Origin: JBDSZL01 sp039925145
Lineage (GTDB): Bacteria; Acidobacteriota; Vicinamibacteria; Vicinamibacterales; SCN-69-37
DNA: 31,112 nt
Direction of reading: 5' to 3'
Assembly: GCA_039925145.1 (NCBI GenBank)
Contig: JBDSZL010000013.1
Span: forward strand, 1 to 31,112
Numbering within the stretch: the stretch's first letter is position 1; every line of letters begins with the position of its first letter. Below the pieces are notes generated by a model. The model had not been told where the DNA came from. It did not search any database and was given only the letters and a program-made list of their open reading frames with translations. Position numbers and translations under genes: made by a program. This document shows positions 1-7,133 of this stretch, piece by piece.

Positions 1-20
1 TCCACTCCTCGTCACTCACA

Positions 21-428
21 TCACTCGGGTAGGCAGTGGATCGCGGACGGGGAATGCGCTTGGCCATCCCTCCTTGTGCCAAATTCCCGCGCCCAGTACA
101 AGAGAAAGTACATAACAGGCTCTAGGAAGGCCCGGATGCGCAGATCCTCAAGATTGCCGTCGTCATATTTCCATTTCTCCAGATCGATGGTGTCCCCAGG
201 CTGGCTTGGTTCCCACAAGTCCGAACGCCCTGTCAGGATCCCGCTCGGTCCTTCAATGCGCCAGGCACACTGGATGTGCAAGGCGTAGTCCCCCACAGTG
301 CCGCCCTCGACTTCCCGCATTCGACCAAATTGAAAGTTCCGCAAGTCAGCGGCGCGGCGCGCAACCGAGAGCCGCAGGCCGACGAGTGGCTCGAGATGCC
401 GGACGACCTCGGTCGAAACGCTACCCAT
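21..428 (-). CDS. conserved hypothetical cassette protein (135 aa)
   Basis: The last cassette gene visible at the left edge. It starts at an ATG with an AAGGA Shine-Dalgarno six bases upstream and lies 32 bases inside the attC at 460-543, the usual spacing for a cassette gene. The protein is soluble, with no signal peptide or membrane segment. It has a compact pattern including LGLRLS-type beta strands, VGDYALHIQCAWRI near residues 46-59, a TGRSDLW motif near 66-72, and a C-terminal aromatic stretch (FLEPVMYFLLYW). I do not recognise a named family or catalytic residues. Its own attC would lie beyond the left edge. It looks like an intact single-gene cassette of unknown function. Confidence 0.7.
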   Translation of the reverse strand: MGSVSTEVVRHLEPLVGLRLSVARRAADLRNFQFGRMREVEGGTVGDYALHIQCAWRIEGPSGILTGRSDLWEPSQPGDTIDLEKWKYDDGNLEDLRIRAFLEPVMYFLLYWAREFGTRRDGQAHSPSAIHCLPE

Positions 429-459
429 TGGTTCCTTGGTGATGTCTGCGGTGATGTCT

Positions 460-543
460 GCCTAACGTTTCAAATGAGCCGCGCGCCTGGGCGACATGAT
501 GGCACGAGACGATGGGCGCGTCGGCTCCATTTGGATGTTGGGC
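460..543 (-). other. attC recombination site 1
   Basis: GCCTAAC at 460-466 and GTTGGGC at 537-543 bound an imperfect palindrome: AAATGAGCCG in the left half pairs with CGGCTCCATTT in the right half. The right half has one unpaired base, which gives a minus-strand cassette orientation. It is the site of the cassette carrying the reversed sigma-factor genes at 607-1679. Confidence 0.85.
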
Positions 544-606
544 TGCGCCCACTTTTGTTCCATCCGTCCTGTTAGATTTCGGTCCGTACGCGAGACCATC
601 TAATCT

Positions 607-1098
607 GTGACGGATACACCCGACGACAGGGGGCACTTTAGTGAGCTGATGGAGGCGTACGCGAGTCCCATTCGTCGTTTGTGTGCCGCATATGCCGAGA
701 GCACAGCCGACCGGGAGGATCTCTTTCAAGACATCTTTCTCGCGGTCTGGCGTGCGCTGCCGGACTTTCGTGGCGACGCAAGCGTGCGGACATGGCTATA
801 CCGAATTGCCCACAACGTTGCGCTGACCTCGCGCGCGCGTCACCGCCGCCGGCAGTCTCGAGAGAGTCCCTTGGAAGACGAAGATGCGGCGGCTGGCCCA
901 GAGATGGGCCTTCGCCGCCTCGCCTTGAAGCGAGCGATCGCGGCCATGACTCCAGGGGATCGCACGCTGACGCTGTTGTGGCTCGAAGGACTGTCGGCGA
1001 TTGAGATTGAGGAAGTGACGGGCGTGAAATCCGCGACGGTCGCGGTCCGTCTAAGCCGTATTCGCAAACATCTGCAACCAGTTGAGGTTACGCCATGA
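607..1098 (+). CDS. ECF-type RNA polymerase sigma factor
   Basis: A 163-residue sigma-70 family protein of the extracytoplasmic-function type. Region 2 lies at about residues 12-80 (YASPIRRLCAAY, DREDLFQDIFLAVWRALPDFRGDASVRTWLYRIAHNVAL), and region 4 at about 105-160 (ALKRAIAAMTPGDRTLTLLWLEGLSAIEIEEVTG, SATVAVRLSRIRKHL). An in-frame TAA directly precedes the GTG at 607, so this is the longest possible form. There is no clear Shine-Dalgarno, and ATG 649 is an alternative start. It overlaps the next gene by ATGA, typical of a sigma and membrane-partner pair. Both genes sit between two attC sites but are transcribed against the cassette orientation, so they probably have their own promoter; I could not identify one in the 63 bases upstream. 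Confidence 0.85.
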   Translation: MTDTPDDRGHFSELMEAYASPIRRLCAAYAESTADREDLFQDIFLAVWRALPDFRGDASVRTWLYRIAHNVALTSRARHRRRQSRESPLEDEDAAAGPEMGLRRLALKRAIAAMTPGDRTLTLLWLEGLSAIEIEEVTGVKSATVAVRLSRIRKHLQPVEVTP

Positions 1099-1679
1099 GC
1101 AACGACGCATCTTCGCTTTCGGCCGTTTGGATGTCGGGGCAACGTGTGGACAAGGAGCACGTGATGTCATCCATCGACACCGTTCTCGAGCGGGACCGCG
1201 CGGCACGCCAACGTGAACGCGGGATCCGCGTCGGGTTATTGCTCGTGCTGGTGTGCCTGTTGCCGACGATGCTGTGGGCGGCCGCGCACGGTGTGACGCC
1301 GCTCGTGCGTGCAGCATACGCGTTGATGGCGGCTGGCAGCGCCGTGGCCGTGTTCGCCGAGTGGATGTTTCTGGATTGGTCTCGGCGGGCGCTGCCTGGA
1401 CCGGCCGATGCCTGCTCGCAGCTTCAAAGGACCGCGTCCATGCTCGCGCGCCAGATCGTGCTGATGAAAACGGCGCCGATATGGTCATCCCCCATCTTCG
1501 TGGGCGTTGCGATGATCGGTCTCTGGCTCTACCGCGACCGAGCCCATTCCGAAGCCTTCGTCCTGTGGGCAATCACCGGCGCGGGCTGGGTGGCGGCAGG
1601 GCTGGGTACGGCGTCGGCTCGGGCAAAGCTCAACAAGAGAAGGCTGCAGATGGAGCAATTACTGAGCGAGTTGCAGTAG
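1095..1679 (+). CDS. membrane protein, probable partner (anti-sigma-like) of the ECF sigma factor
   Basis: A 194-residue protein that overlaps the sigma-factor stop codon by four bases. An N-terminal soluble stretch (residues 1-48, with a charged DTVLERDRAARQRERG segment) is followed by four hydrophobic segments at about residues 48-66, 74-92, 130-148 and 155-172, then a charged tail (KLNKRRLQMEQLL). There is no zinc-binding anti-sigma motif (HxxxCxxC), so the anti-sigma role rests on position and topology only. It could instead be a sensor or an unrelated membrane protein. The gene ends 36 bases before the attC at 1715. Confidence 0.65.
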   Translation: MSNDASSLSAVWMSGQRVDKEHVMSSIDTVLERDRAARQRERGIRVGLLLVLVCLLPTMLWAAAHGVTPLVRAAYALMAAGSAVAVFAEWMFLDWSRRALPGPADACSQLQRTASMLARQIVLMKTAPIWSSPIFVGVAMIGLWLYRDRAHSEAFVLWAITGAGWVAAGLGTASARAKLNKRRLQMEQLLSELQ

Positions 1680-1714
1680 TTGGTTATGGTTCCGAGGGCG
1701 GAGTCGATCTGACA

Positions 1715-1787
1715 GCCCAACGGCGAGCGTTCACCAGCGACGGCTCGGGATCGCGCCAGCCGCCGTCTGGTGCAACGCGTGTTAGGT
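1715..1787 (-). other. attC recombination site 2
   Basis: GCCCAAC at 1715-1721 and GTTAGGT at 1781-1787. GCGTTCACCAG pairs with CTGGTGCAACGC, with the extra base in the right half, so the orientation is minus. It is the site of the EF-G fragment cassette, whose stop lies 48 bases to the right. Confidence 0.85.
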
Positions 1788-1834
1788 TAGACCGCTCCGT
1801 TGCGCCCTCTCAGGTGTCAACCCACTTCGTCCCG

Positions 1835-2800
1835 TCAGTCCCGGAGGTCGTCTTCCGTTGGTTCTGGCAGGGCCACGCTCGACTCACGTAACGTGGGCAT
1901 GGGCTTGCGTGGGGCACCCACCTTCGAGTCGTCACCGGTGTCCTGGTTGTCAGCCGGATCAAACGGTTGATAGCTTGCGAACTGCATCGCAAAAGTGCCA
2001 CGGCCACTTGTACGCGAGCGTAGGTCTGTCGCGTACCCGAACATCTCGGACAGCGGCACGCGGGCGTTGATGCGTCGCATGCCCTCGCAATCTTCCCGCG
2101 ACTGTATCTGCCCGCGGCGGCTCGACAAGTTGCCCATTACGTCACCCATGTGCTCCTTCGGCACGACGACCTCAACACGCATGACCGGCTCGAGGAGCAC
2201 GGGTTGTGCCTTCTTGGCCGCGTCGTAAAACGCCATGGTGCCAGCGATCTTGAAAGTCACGTCCGACGAATCGATGTCGTGGCACGAGCCGTCGTAGAGC
2301 ACGATGCGGACGTCGTCCACCGGGTAGCCGGCGAGGACGCCACCCGGGAGCGCCTCTCTAATCCCTTCATCGATCGACTTGATGAACGGCTGCGGAATTG
2401 CGTCGCCGATTATCTCGTTCTCGAACACGTAGCCGGATCCCCGCTCGCCCGGATAGAGGTGGACCTTCGCGTGGCCGTACTGGCCCTGCCCGCCGCTCTG
2501 CCGGGCATACCGACCTTCACCGTCGGCTTGGCGCGTCAGCGTCTCCTTGTAGTTAACCTCCGGACGATTGACGCTCGCCTCAACGTTGAACTCCCGTTTG
2601 AGACGGTCGACAATGATCTCGAGGTGCAGTTCGCCCATGCCGGCGATGACGACCTCCCCCGTCGCCGGGTCGGTCTTCGCGCTCATCGTCGGATCTTCGG
2701 CCATGAGCGCGCCAAGACCGCGGGCGAGTCTCTCTTGATCAGTCTTGGTCTTGGGCTGGATCGTGAGCGACAGAAGCGCCTTGGCCATCATTCCAACCAT
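1835..2800 (-). CDS. EF-G domains III-V without the GTPase domains, cassette-borne
   Basis: About 321 residues aligning by eye to the C-terminal half of translation elongation factor G. Domain III begins at once (SLTIQPKTKTDQERLARGLGAL, EDPTMSAKTD, GMGELHLEIIVDRL). Domain IV follows (PEVNYKETLT, GQGQYGHAKVHLYP, PQPFIKSIDEG, LAGYPVDDVRIVLYDGSCHDIDSS, FKIAGTMAFYDAAKKAQPVLLEPVM), then domain V (VVVPKEHMGDVMGNLSSRRGQI, LSEMFGYATDLRS, GRGTFAMQFASYQ). The GTP-binding domain I and domain II, roughly 400 residues of a normal EF-G, are absent. The truncation coincides with the attC3/cassette boundary at 2844. ATG 2800 is my choice; a TTG at 2812 is also in frame. A hydrophilic tail of about 40 residues extends past domain V. 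The body has no stops or frameshifts and the conserved loops are kept, so it is either a very recent capture or under selection. Confidence 0.85.
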   Translation of the reverse strand: MVGMMAKALLSLTIQPKTKTDQERLARGLGALMAEDPTMSAKTDPATGEVVIAGMGELHLEIIVDRLKREFNVEASVNRPEVNYKETLTRQADGEGRYARQSGGQGQYGHAKVHLYPGERGSGYVFENEIIGDAIPQPFIKSIDEGIREALPGGVLAGYPVDDVRIVLYDGSCHDIDSSDVTFKIAGTMAFYDAAKKAQPVLLEPVMRVEVVVPKEHMGDVMGNLSSRRGQIQSREDCEGMRRINARVPLSEMFGYATDLRSRTSGRGTFAMQFASYQPFDPADNQDTGDDSKVGAPRKPMPTLRESSVALPEPTEDDLRD

Positions 2801-2843
2801 GTCGTTTACCAAAACGTCGCGTGAAGAGTCTGGGTTCAGGTCG

Positions 2844-2932
2844 GTCTAACGACTGCGTTTCAGTCGCGGCGGCGCGGTGTCCGTTTCTTTTTCTGCAGGC
2901 GCGCCGCCGTCGGCTGCAAACGCTTGTTAGCC
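2844..2932 (-). other. attC recombination site 3
   Basis: GTCTAAC at 2844-2850 and GTTAGCC at 2926-2932. GCGTTTCAG pairs with CTGCAAACGC and GGCGGCGC with GCGCCGCC. Orientation is minus. The toxin gene of TA pair 1 reads into this site and stops inside it, at 2860. Confidence 0.9.
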
Positions 2933-3192
2933 GGCCGTTGACTGAGCAGTCTGTCGTACTCAGCGTGTGTTCCGATCCAGAACCACGCCAAGTCTTGATC
3001 AACGTCGCGAGCCAATGCCCGGTAATACAAGCCGACACGCGCTGATCGAAATTCGCCGATCTGCTTGAAGTGGAGAGATCGATGCGCTGGATCGGCCTTG
3101 AGTTGCGCGAAACTCCGATCGGCCAAGTCTCGAATCGTCTCTGGTAGCGCGTGGTAGCACCGCCAGAACCGTGTCGTCGCGAGGTGCCTCAC
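2860..3192 (-). CDS. RelE/ParE-superfamily toxin, cassette TA pair 1
   Basis: A 110-residue protein of the RelE/ParE type II toxin fold: FWRCYHALPETIRDLADRSFAQLKADPAHRSLHFKQIG, then SARVGLYYRALARDVDQDLAWFWIGTHAEYDRLL. The family acts on ribosome-bound mRNA or on gyrase; the target here cannot be read from the sequence. The ATG overlaps the antitoxin stop by four bases, so the two are translationally coupled. The last 20 or so residues, including NKRLQPTAARL and a Lys/Arg-rich tail, are encoded by the attC itself. It is paralogous to the toxin at 9560-9898: the catalytic core is nearly identical, while the N-terminus and tail diverge. Confidence 0.85.
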   Translation of the reverse strand: MRHLATTRFWRCYHALPETIRDLADRSFAQLKADPAHRSLHFKQIGEFRSARVGLYYRALARDVDQDLAWFWIGTHAEYDRLLSQRPANKRLQPTAARLQKKKRTPRRRD

Positions 3193-3389
3193 AGCGTCGT
3201 CGCGCGACCCGCTCGAACCTCACGCTCCGCTTCCCGCGCGAGCTTGTCCAGACGTCCCGCAGCGACATCGCGGTCGAGTTGCTCGTCCCAGGCAGCTGCG
3301 TCATATTCCGCAAACCACTTCCGGAACCGCGCTAATTCTCGCTTCGGGAGCTGCCGGACGGCTCCGGTGATTTCTGACACGGTCGTCAT
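3189..3389 (-). CDS. antitoxin of cassette TA pair 1
   Basis: A 66-residue antitoxin: MTTVSEITGAVRQLPKRELARFRKWFAEYDAAAWDEQLDRDVAAGRLDKLAREAEREVRAGRATTL in overview. Recognisable elements are the N-terminal DNA-binding-like segment, the FRKWFAEYDAAAWDEQ core and the DVAAGRLDKLA segment typical of short addiction-module antitoxins paired with RelE/ParE toxins. It lies upstream of and overlaps the toxin, in the normal antitoxin-first order. About 60 bases upstream, up to attC4, are conserved with the region upstream of TA pair 2 (AGCCTACC near the start, GATTCG-CCGG at the far end), so each pair appears to carry its own promoter/operator. Confidence 0.85.
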   Translation of the reverse strand: MTTVSEITGAVRQLPKRELARFRKWFAEYDAAAWDEQLDRDVAAGRLDKLAREAEREVRAGRATTL

Positions 3390-3448
3390 GCGATCAGCCT
3401 ACCCCTCACCCCAGTTGGACCGCAACACAGGTGGTACGCGATTCGTCC
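3390..3448 (-). promoter_or_regulatory. conserved upstream region of TA pair 1 (probable promoter/operator)
   Basis: This 59-base stretch between the antitoxin ATG and attC4 resembles the region upstream of the second TA pair (about 10096-10156): AGCCTACC near the gene, a GG-CCGCAAC block in the middle and GATTCG-CCGG at the distal end. Conservation of noncoding sequence between two copies suggests a promoter and an autoregulatory operator. I cannot assign -35 and -10 boxes with confidence. Confidence 0.45.
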
Positions 3449-3543
3449 GGCTAACGTTTGCCGCTCAGCCGCGAGCGGCGTTCTCCTGCTTACGAATCAG
3501 CTCGGCGCCCGCGCCGCTCGTCGGCTGCAGCGGCTTGTTGGGC
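3449..3543 (-). other. attC recombination site 4
   Basis: GGCTAAC at 3449-3455 and GTTGGGC at 3537-3543. GCCGCTCAGCCG pairs with CGGCTGCAGCGGC and GAGCGGCG with CGCCGCTC. The extra base is in the right half, so the orientation is minus. The cassette body it should close is gone: only about 85 bases separate it from half-site 5. Confidence 0.88.
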
Positions 3544-3628
3544 GGCCTCTGATATCGACACGGGCCTCTACCCTGTGAGGTCCACGGCCTCGCACCGTAG
3601 CTCCGGCCCGCTACCGACCCGCGGAATC

Positions 3629-3652
3629 GACGGCTCCATTTGGATGTTAGGC
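3629..3652 (-). other. half attC site (right half only)
   Basis: The right half, from CGACGGCTCCA to GTTAGGC at 3646-3652, is almost identical to the right half of attC 1 (shared CTCCATTTGGATGTT). The matching left half with AAATGAGCCG is missing. The gene at 3655-4422 ends directly against it, so it is the R''-L'' half of that gene's attC. The stretch 3544-3628 is probably the stump of a deleted cassette. Confidence 0.7.
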
Positions 3653-3654
3653 AG

Positions 3655-4422
3655 CTATTGAACGCAGACCGGGTCGAGAACGTTCATCATGCCGCTGTCT
3701 CCTAGCCACCGATTCGAGCCATCGATAGGATCGAGTGGACGTGTGATTGCATAATCTCGAACGCGTGCAATCCTCTCGCGAATTCCTTCAATCATTGGAT
3801 TCGACACATCGACCGTAGGCGGAACAGGTACGAACGCGAACTGGGCCGCATTCCAGCGAAGACTGTCGCACCAGCGGCCGATCGCCTGCTTGTCCCTCGT
3901 CAGGTCGTACTGCAGTTGCAGGGTTCGTGAACCACTTGTGGTCGCGAACGAGTGAGTCACTTGAAGCTCGTAATCGGCGGGCGCCGTCGGTCGAGAACAC
4001 CGGTAACCTAACGACTCGGCAGCAACCGTTCGAAAGCTGGTGCCGTCCCAGGCGACCACGAGAAGGGCCCGTTGAAAGATGCCGGTTCCGTGCATGCCGA
4101 CCGTGTCGATGGCTAGCCAGTCGGTGCCGGCGCCGAGAACGTCTTCGAATGACAGCTTCGCGGCTCCGGACCAGGACGGAATCGCCATCTCGTTTGCCGC
4201 GATGTAACCATCTCGCGAGCGGTCGTAGACCACGACGTGCATTGGATCCGCCGCGACTGTTGCGAGGACACAGGTGTCTGTCGCGGGCCCCTTGACCGGG
4301 ACGAAGCGACAGCTTGCCTCCACCGCAAGAGCTCGCGAAGCGAACCGCCGAGGAGCGTCGCCAGGAGCCTGCATGAACGCCAACGCCGTCAGAAGCAATA
4401 GGGCGATCGATGAAGATGACAT
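3655..4422 (-). CDS. secreted hypothetical protein (cassette gene)
   Basis: 255 residues with an N-terminal signal peptide (SSSSIALLLLTALAFMQAPGDA, cleavage probably near residue 18-22). The ATG at 4422 has a GAGGAA Shine-Dalgarno at good spacing. The mature part contains several beta-rich segments (HVVVYDRSRDGYIAANEM, FQRALLVVAWDGTSFRTVAAE, RTLQLQYDLTRDKQ) and four cysteines (CRF, TDTCVLA, YRCSR, RWCDSL) plus a fifth near the C-terminus (DPVCVQ), as in exported disulfide-bonded proteins. I recognise no family. The stop codon abuts a half attC, so this cassette could not be excised normally. Confidence 0.7.
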   Translation of the reverse strand: MSSSSIALLLLTALAFMQAPGDAPRRFASRALAVEASCRFVPVKGPATDTCVLATVAADPMHVVVYDRSRDGYIAANEMAIPSWSGAAKLSFEDVLGAGTDWLAIDTVGMHGTGIFQRALLVVAWDGTSFRTVAAESLGYRCSRPTAPADYELQVTHSFATTSGSRTLQLQYDLTRDKQAIGRWCDSLRWNAAQFAFVPVPPTVDVSNPMIEGIRERIARVRDYAITRPLDPIDGSNRWLGDSGMMNVLDPVCVQ

Positions 4423-4441
4423 GCCGTTGGTTCCTCAGACT

Positions 4442-4505
4442 GCCTAACCGATCACGCGTTCAGCGGCGGCGCGCAAGCGCCGTCCGCTGCAACGCGCGGT
4501 TAGCC
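4442..4505 (-). other. attC recombination site 6
   Basis: GCCTAAC at 4442-4448 and GTTAGCC at 4499-4505. At 64 bp it is the shortest attC in the array. GCGTTCAGCGGC pairs with GTCCGCTGCAACGC, with the extra base in the right half. It is the site of the cassette at 4550-5017. Confidence 0.9.
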
Positions 4506-4549
4506 GGTCACCGCAACCATGAAAACGCTCCGAGGCGCGAGCCGGGACC

Positions 4550-5017
4550 CTACGGGACCCGCGTGTAGATTAGGTCGAAGTCCTTCTCCCACGTATTGTG
4601 GGCGCGGCCGATTTGCCAGGTCCCGTCGATCCTCTTCCGATCATTAGTGAATGTCCCGATGAAGCGCTGGGAGAACTCGAAAGGGGCGAAGTCCGGCTTC
4701 GTCCGCTCGAGCTTCCAGACGTCGCCTTCTAGGCTCATCTCGTAAATGCGCGCGATCCCGCGCTCGTCGAAGTAGTGCTGGAGGAAAGCGCCGCGGCCCT
4801 CGTCCCACCCGATCACTGCGAGCCCGTCGGGCGCCTCGGGGATCGGCACGATCCAGCGCTCAAGCACGAACGCTTTCTCCCCCATCCACTCGAACTTCAC
4901 CCGGGCGCCTATGTCGGGAAGCTCGTCGGGGCGCGCTTGGTCCGGCATCACGATCGCCATGCTCCACTCGCCAATCAATGGCTCCAGCTGCTGGTTCTCC
5001 TTCGCGGGTTCCGGCAT
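4550..5017 (-). CDS. DUF1579-like beta-barrel protein (cassette gene)
   Basis: 155 residues starting MPEPAKENQQLEPLIGEWSM. I chose ATG 5017 because an AAAGGAGG Shine-Dalgarno stands seven bases upstream; the frame stays open to 5125 but without such a signal. The LxxLIGEW start, the WMGEKAFVLERW strand, the ALAVIGWDEGRGAFLQHYFDERG segment and the C-terminal RIDGTWQIG...DFDLIYTRV strand resemble small lipocalin/calycin-like DUF1579 domains, which bind or modify unknown ligands. That assignment is by pattern only. It is cytoplasmic, as no signal peptide is visible. The 120 bases between the start and attC 7 hold no other gene and may contain a cassette promoter. Confidence 0.7.
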   Translation of the reverse strand: MPEPAKENQQLEPLIGEWSMAIVMPDQARPDELPDIGARVKFEWMGEKAFVLERWIVPIPEAPDGLAVIGWDEGRGAFLQHYFDERGIARIYEMSLEGDVWKLERTKPDFAPFEFSQRFIGTFTNDRKRIDGTWQIGRAHNTWEKDFDLIYTRVP

Positions 5018-5137
5018 CGGAAGGCCTCCTTTCGTTGCCATGGGTTGCTGTTCGATCTCGGAGCGCTCTGCGGGAGCATTCAGCGCAACCCGCGCCTGCT
5101 TTCCATTTTTCGAAGATGGCGACACGTCGACGGATCC

Positions 5138-5209
5138 GGCTAACGTCGGATTTCAGCCGCAGCGGCGCATGATCGCAAGGCCGCTGTCGGCTGCAAAGCC
5201 CTGTTAGAG
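5138..5209 (-). other. attC recombination site 7
   Basis: GGCTAAC at 5138-5144 and GTTAGAG at 5203-5209. TTTCAGCCGCAGCGGC pairs with GCCGCTGTCGGCTGCAAA. Orientation is minus. It is the site of the cassette at 5265-6332. Confidence 0.88.
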
Positions 5210-5264
5210 AGCGCCTCGCAATCGCACCACGGTCCTGCGAAAAAGTGCATCGGCAGCTCCGCAC

Positions 5265-6332
5265 CTAGCGCTGCGGCTGCGGCCGCGGCGGGAAGTCATC
5301 AGGGTGTGAGCGAAACCATTGATCACGGCCTTGATATCGCGCCCGCATCGTCCGCTGCGGATCGGACATGATGCCGGCGCGCCTGGCGAGCTCACCCAGT
5401 TGCGCCGCTGACAGAAGCAGTGACCCGGTGAGATCTTTGTCCGGCTCAGGCCCAAGGTAGACGAAGGCATCGATGTAGTCTGCGAGGCGCTGCGAGCGCT
5501 CCTCCATGCTGGTTCTGAGCGGGGGCGGCCACGGTATGGTGGTCGGGAATCGCCGGGCCTCCACAAAGAATGGTCTGCCCGGGTCGCCGATGGCCGCCAG
5601 ATACGCGCGCTCGTCGGCACGCAGCTCGCCAATTCTTCCGACGACGAAAAGCTTGGCTCGGCCCAGCGCGGCCTCCAATTCATCCATGAAATTGTTGCCC
5701 TGGTAGCGGATATGGCCGTCACCGTACACGACGAGCGTGCGGTTTCCTGGTGTCTTGGCCAAGTGCTCGATGATGAGATGCGGCATCAGGTTGGTCTTGA
5801 ACGGATACGGCGCGTGGTCCTCAGGCGCGCGCACCTTGGTCCAGTCGACCCCGTCGTTTCCACCGACCAGGCGTATGCGCTTCGCGGCGGCGAGCGCCCG
5901 ATTCACCTCGCGCAATGTGGCGACGAACTGACGGACCTGCGGGAGTGTCGTCCACATGGTCGGGGTGTCGGTGTCGAGCCAGATCGGTGCGAGGTCATCG
6001 GCGGGGACCTCGTCGAGGGTGAGCATGTAGCGATCGAGCAGGCGTTGATGGCCTGAGCTCGCCCACTCGACCACGATGTCGGTTACCCGCGTCGTGAAGG
6101 CCGGTCGTGAGACGAGACACACGAGGAACTCTTCGATCTTGAGGTCGCCGTGTGTGCTCCCGATGAAGACGAACTGGTGATCGTCGAACTTTGCAGCCAG
6201 CGCATCGGCGGCCGCGGAAGCGGCAGGGCTGGCACATCGATTGGGCGTGGCCGCTGGCGCCTGGTTCGCGCTGATCCCGGATTCGATCAGAGCGATCGAT
6301 GTCAGCACAAGAACAGCCCTCGTCAGAGACAT
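5265..6332 (-). CDS. secreted ChaN/Tiki- or erythromycin-esterase-like protein (cassette gene)
   Basis: 355 residues from ATG 6332, chosen because GGAGGG lies six bases upstream and a signal peptide follows at once (MSLTRAVLVLTSIALIESGISANQ). The mature domain begins with FDDHQFVFIGSTHGDLKIEEFLVCLV, continues with TDIVVEWASSGHQRLLDRYM, RIRLVGGNDGVDW and NRTLVVYGDGHIRYQGN. The His in an STHGD loop, a later acidic strand and a final GDGH resemble the EHG/GxxH pattern of the ChaN/TraB/Tiki and erythromycin-esterase-like superfamily. Members bind haem or hydrolyse esters and peptides; which applies here is unknown. It ends in a Pro/Arg/Gln tail 55 bases before attC 7. Confidence 0.65.
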   Translation of the reverse strand: MSLTRAVLVLTSIALIESGISANQAPAATPNRCASPAASAAADALAAKFDDHQFVFIGSTHGDLKIEEFLVCLVSRPAFTTRVTDIVVEWASSGHQRLLDRYMLTLDEVPADDLAPIWLDTDTPTMWTTLPQVRQFVATLREVNRALAAAKRIRLVGGNDGVDWTKVRAPEDHAPYPFKTNLMPHLIIEHLAKTPGNRTLVVYGDGHIRYQGNNFMDELEAALGRAKLFVVGRIGELRADERAYLAAIGDPGRPFFVEARRFPTTIPWPPPLRTSMEERSQRLADYIDAFVYLGPEPDKDLTGSLLLSAAQLGELARRAGIMSDPQRTMRARYQGRDQWFRSHPDDFPPRPQPQR

Positions 6333-6364
6333 CGTGGGCCCTCCAATTCTCAACGGTCTGCGCT

Positions 6365-6476
6365 CTCTAACAGTCCGGTTCACCCGCGCCGCGCGGAGTC
6401 ACGATATCACCGGAGCGCGGGCACACGGGGCACGCGCGAGCGGGCCCCGTGCGCCGGGTGCAGCCGGATGTTATGC
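6365..6476 (-). other. attC recombination site 8
   Basis: CTCTAAC at 6365-6371 and GTTATGC at 6470-6476. CCGGTTCACCCG pairs with CGGGTGCAGCCGG. At 112 bp it is the longest complete attC here, with an additional GC-rich hairpin in the middle. The GNAT gene's TAA stop lies inside the right R box at 6471-6473. Confidence 0.88.
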
Positions 6477-6962
6477 CGTCAAATCGTGCTGCCTCTCCCA
6501 TCTCCACACCAACCCGTCTTCGGGATCGATGACCTCGCCGACCGCTTGGAAGCCACACTTGGTCAAGACTCGCGTCGAGGCGCTCGCCTCAGAGAATGTG
6601 TGGGCGCGGACCACGCGAACCTGCCCACTGTTGAACGCGTAAGCGACCAGCGCCTCGGCCGCTTCGGTCGCGTATCCGTGGCCCTGATAGTCTGGCGCCA
6701 CGCCGTAGGCGATCTCCACTATGCCGTCCGTTCCGGGAGGGCCCTTGAAACCGCACGCCCCGATGACGGTGTCATCGGCTCTATGCACGATGGCGAAGCC
6801 CAGCGTCCATAGATCCACTGTCGCGGCCTGAAGCTGAGCAAGCCACTCCGATGACAGCTCTGCCTTTTGGTTAGCGGCCATTCCTTCGACCCGCGCACGA
6901 ACCTCCTCGAGGGTCTGGGGAACCAGCTTGATCCTTTCTGTTTGAATGTGCGGTGCGGTCAT
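6471..6962 (-). CDS. GNAT-family N-acetyltransferase, RimJ/RimL type (cassette gene)
   Basis: 163 residues. It starts MTAPHIQTERIKLVPQTLEE, the typical first strand of RimJ/RimL acetyltransferases. The acetyl-CoA binding motif A follows: IVEIAYGVAPDYQGHGYATEAAEALVAYAF at about residues 83-112, with the QGHGYATEA loop for the pyrophosphate. Motif B follows as VRAHTFSEASASTRVLTKCGFQAVGEV. The family transfers acetyl groups to N-terminal or side-chain amines or to small molecules, including antibiotics; the substrate is not predictable. GNAT enzymes are among the commonest integron cassette genes. The start is 16 bases from the IS-split attC 9, with no strong Shine-Dalgarno. Confidence 0.88.
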   Translation of the reverse strand: MTAPHIQTERIKLVPQTLEEVRARVEGMAANQKAELSSEWLAQLQAATVDLWTLGFAIVHRADDTVIGACGFKGPPGTDGIVEIAYGVAPDYQGHGYATEAAEALVAYAFNSGQVRVVRAHTFSEASASTRVLTKCGFQAVGEVIDPEDGLVWRWERQHDLTA

Positions 6963-6978
6963 CGTCGAAGCTCAAGCG

Positions 6979-7048
6979 GCATAACGCGCGCGCTCACCCG
7001 CCGCCGCTCAGCGCTCCTGACACCGCGGCCGTCGGGTGCAGCGCGATG
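6979..7048 (-). other. attC recombination site 9, left part, interrupted by an IS
   Basis: GCATAAC at 6979-6985, then GCGCTCACCCG, then CGGGTGCAGCGC near 7034-7044 ending GATG at 7045-7048. The right R box is missing here and reappears as TTAGGC at 8669-8674, beyond the IS. Rejoining the pieces gives a normal 76-bp attC ending GATGTTAGGC. The site belongs to the cassette at 8700-9476. Confidence 0.85.
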
Positions 7049-7057
7049 ATCCTCATA

Positions 7058-7069
7058 CAGCCCTCCCCC
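7058..7069 (+). repeat. left subterminal inverted repeat of the IS1111-group element
   Basis: CAGCCCTCCCCC begins nine bases inside the left end and is the exact reverse complement of the repeat at 8650-8661. Confidence 0.85.
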
Positions 7070-7133
7070 TGCTCCTACTCGAGTGAGTAGGCTGACGCAG
7101 GGTAAATGCGCATGTCGCGCAGGAGGAGGACCG

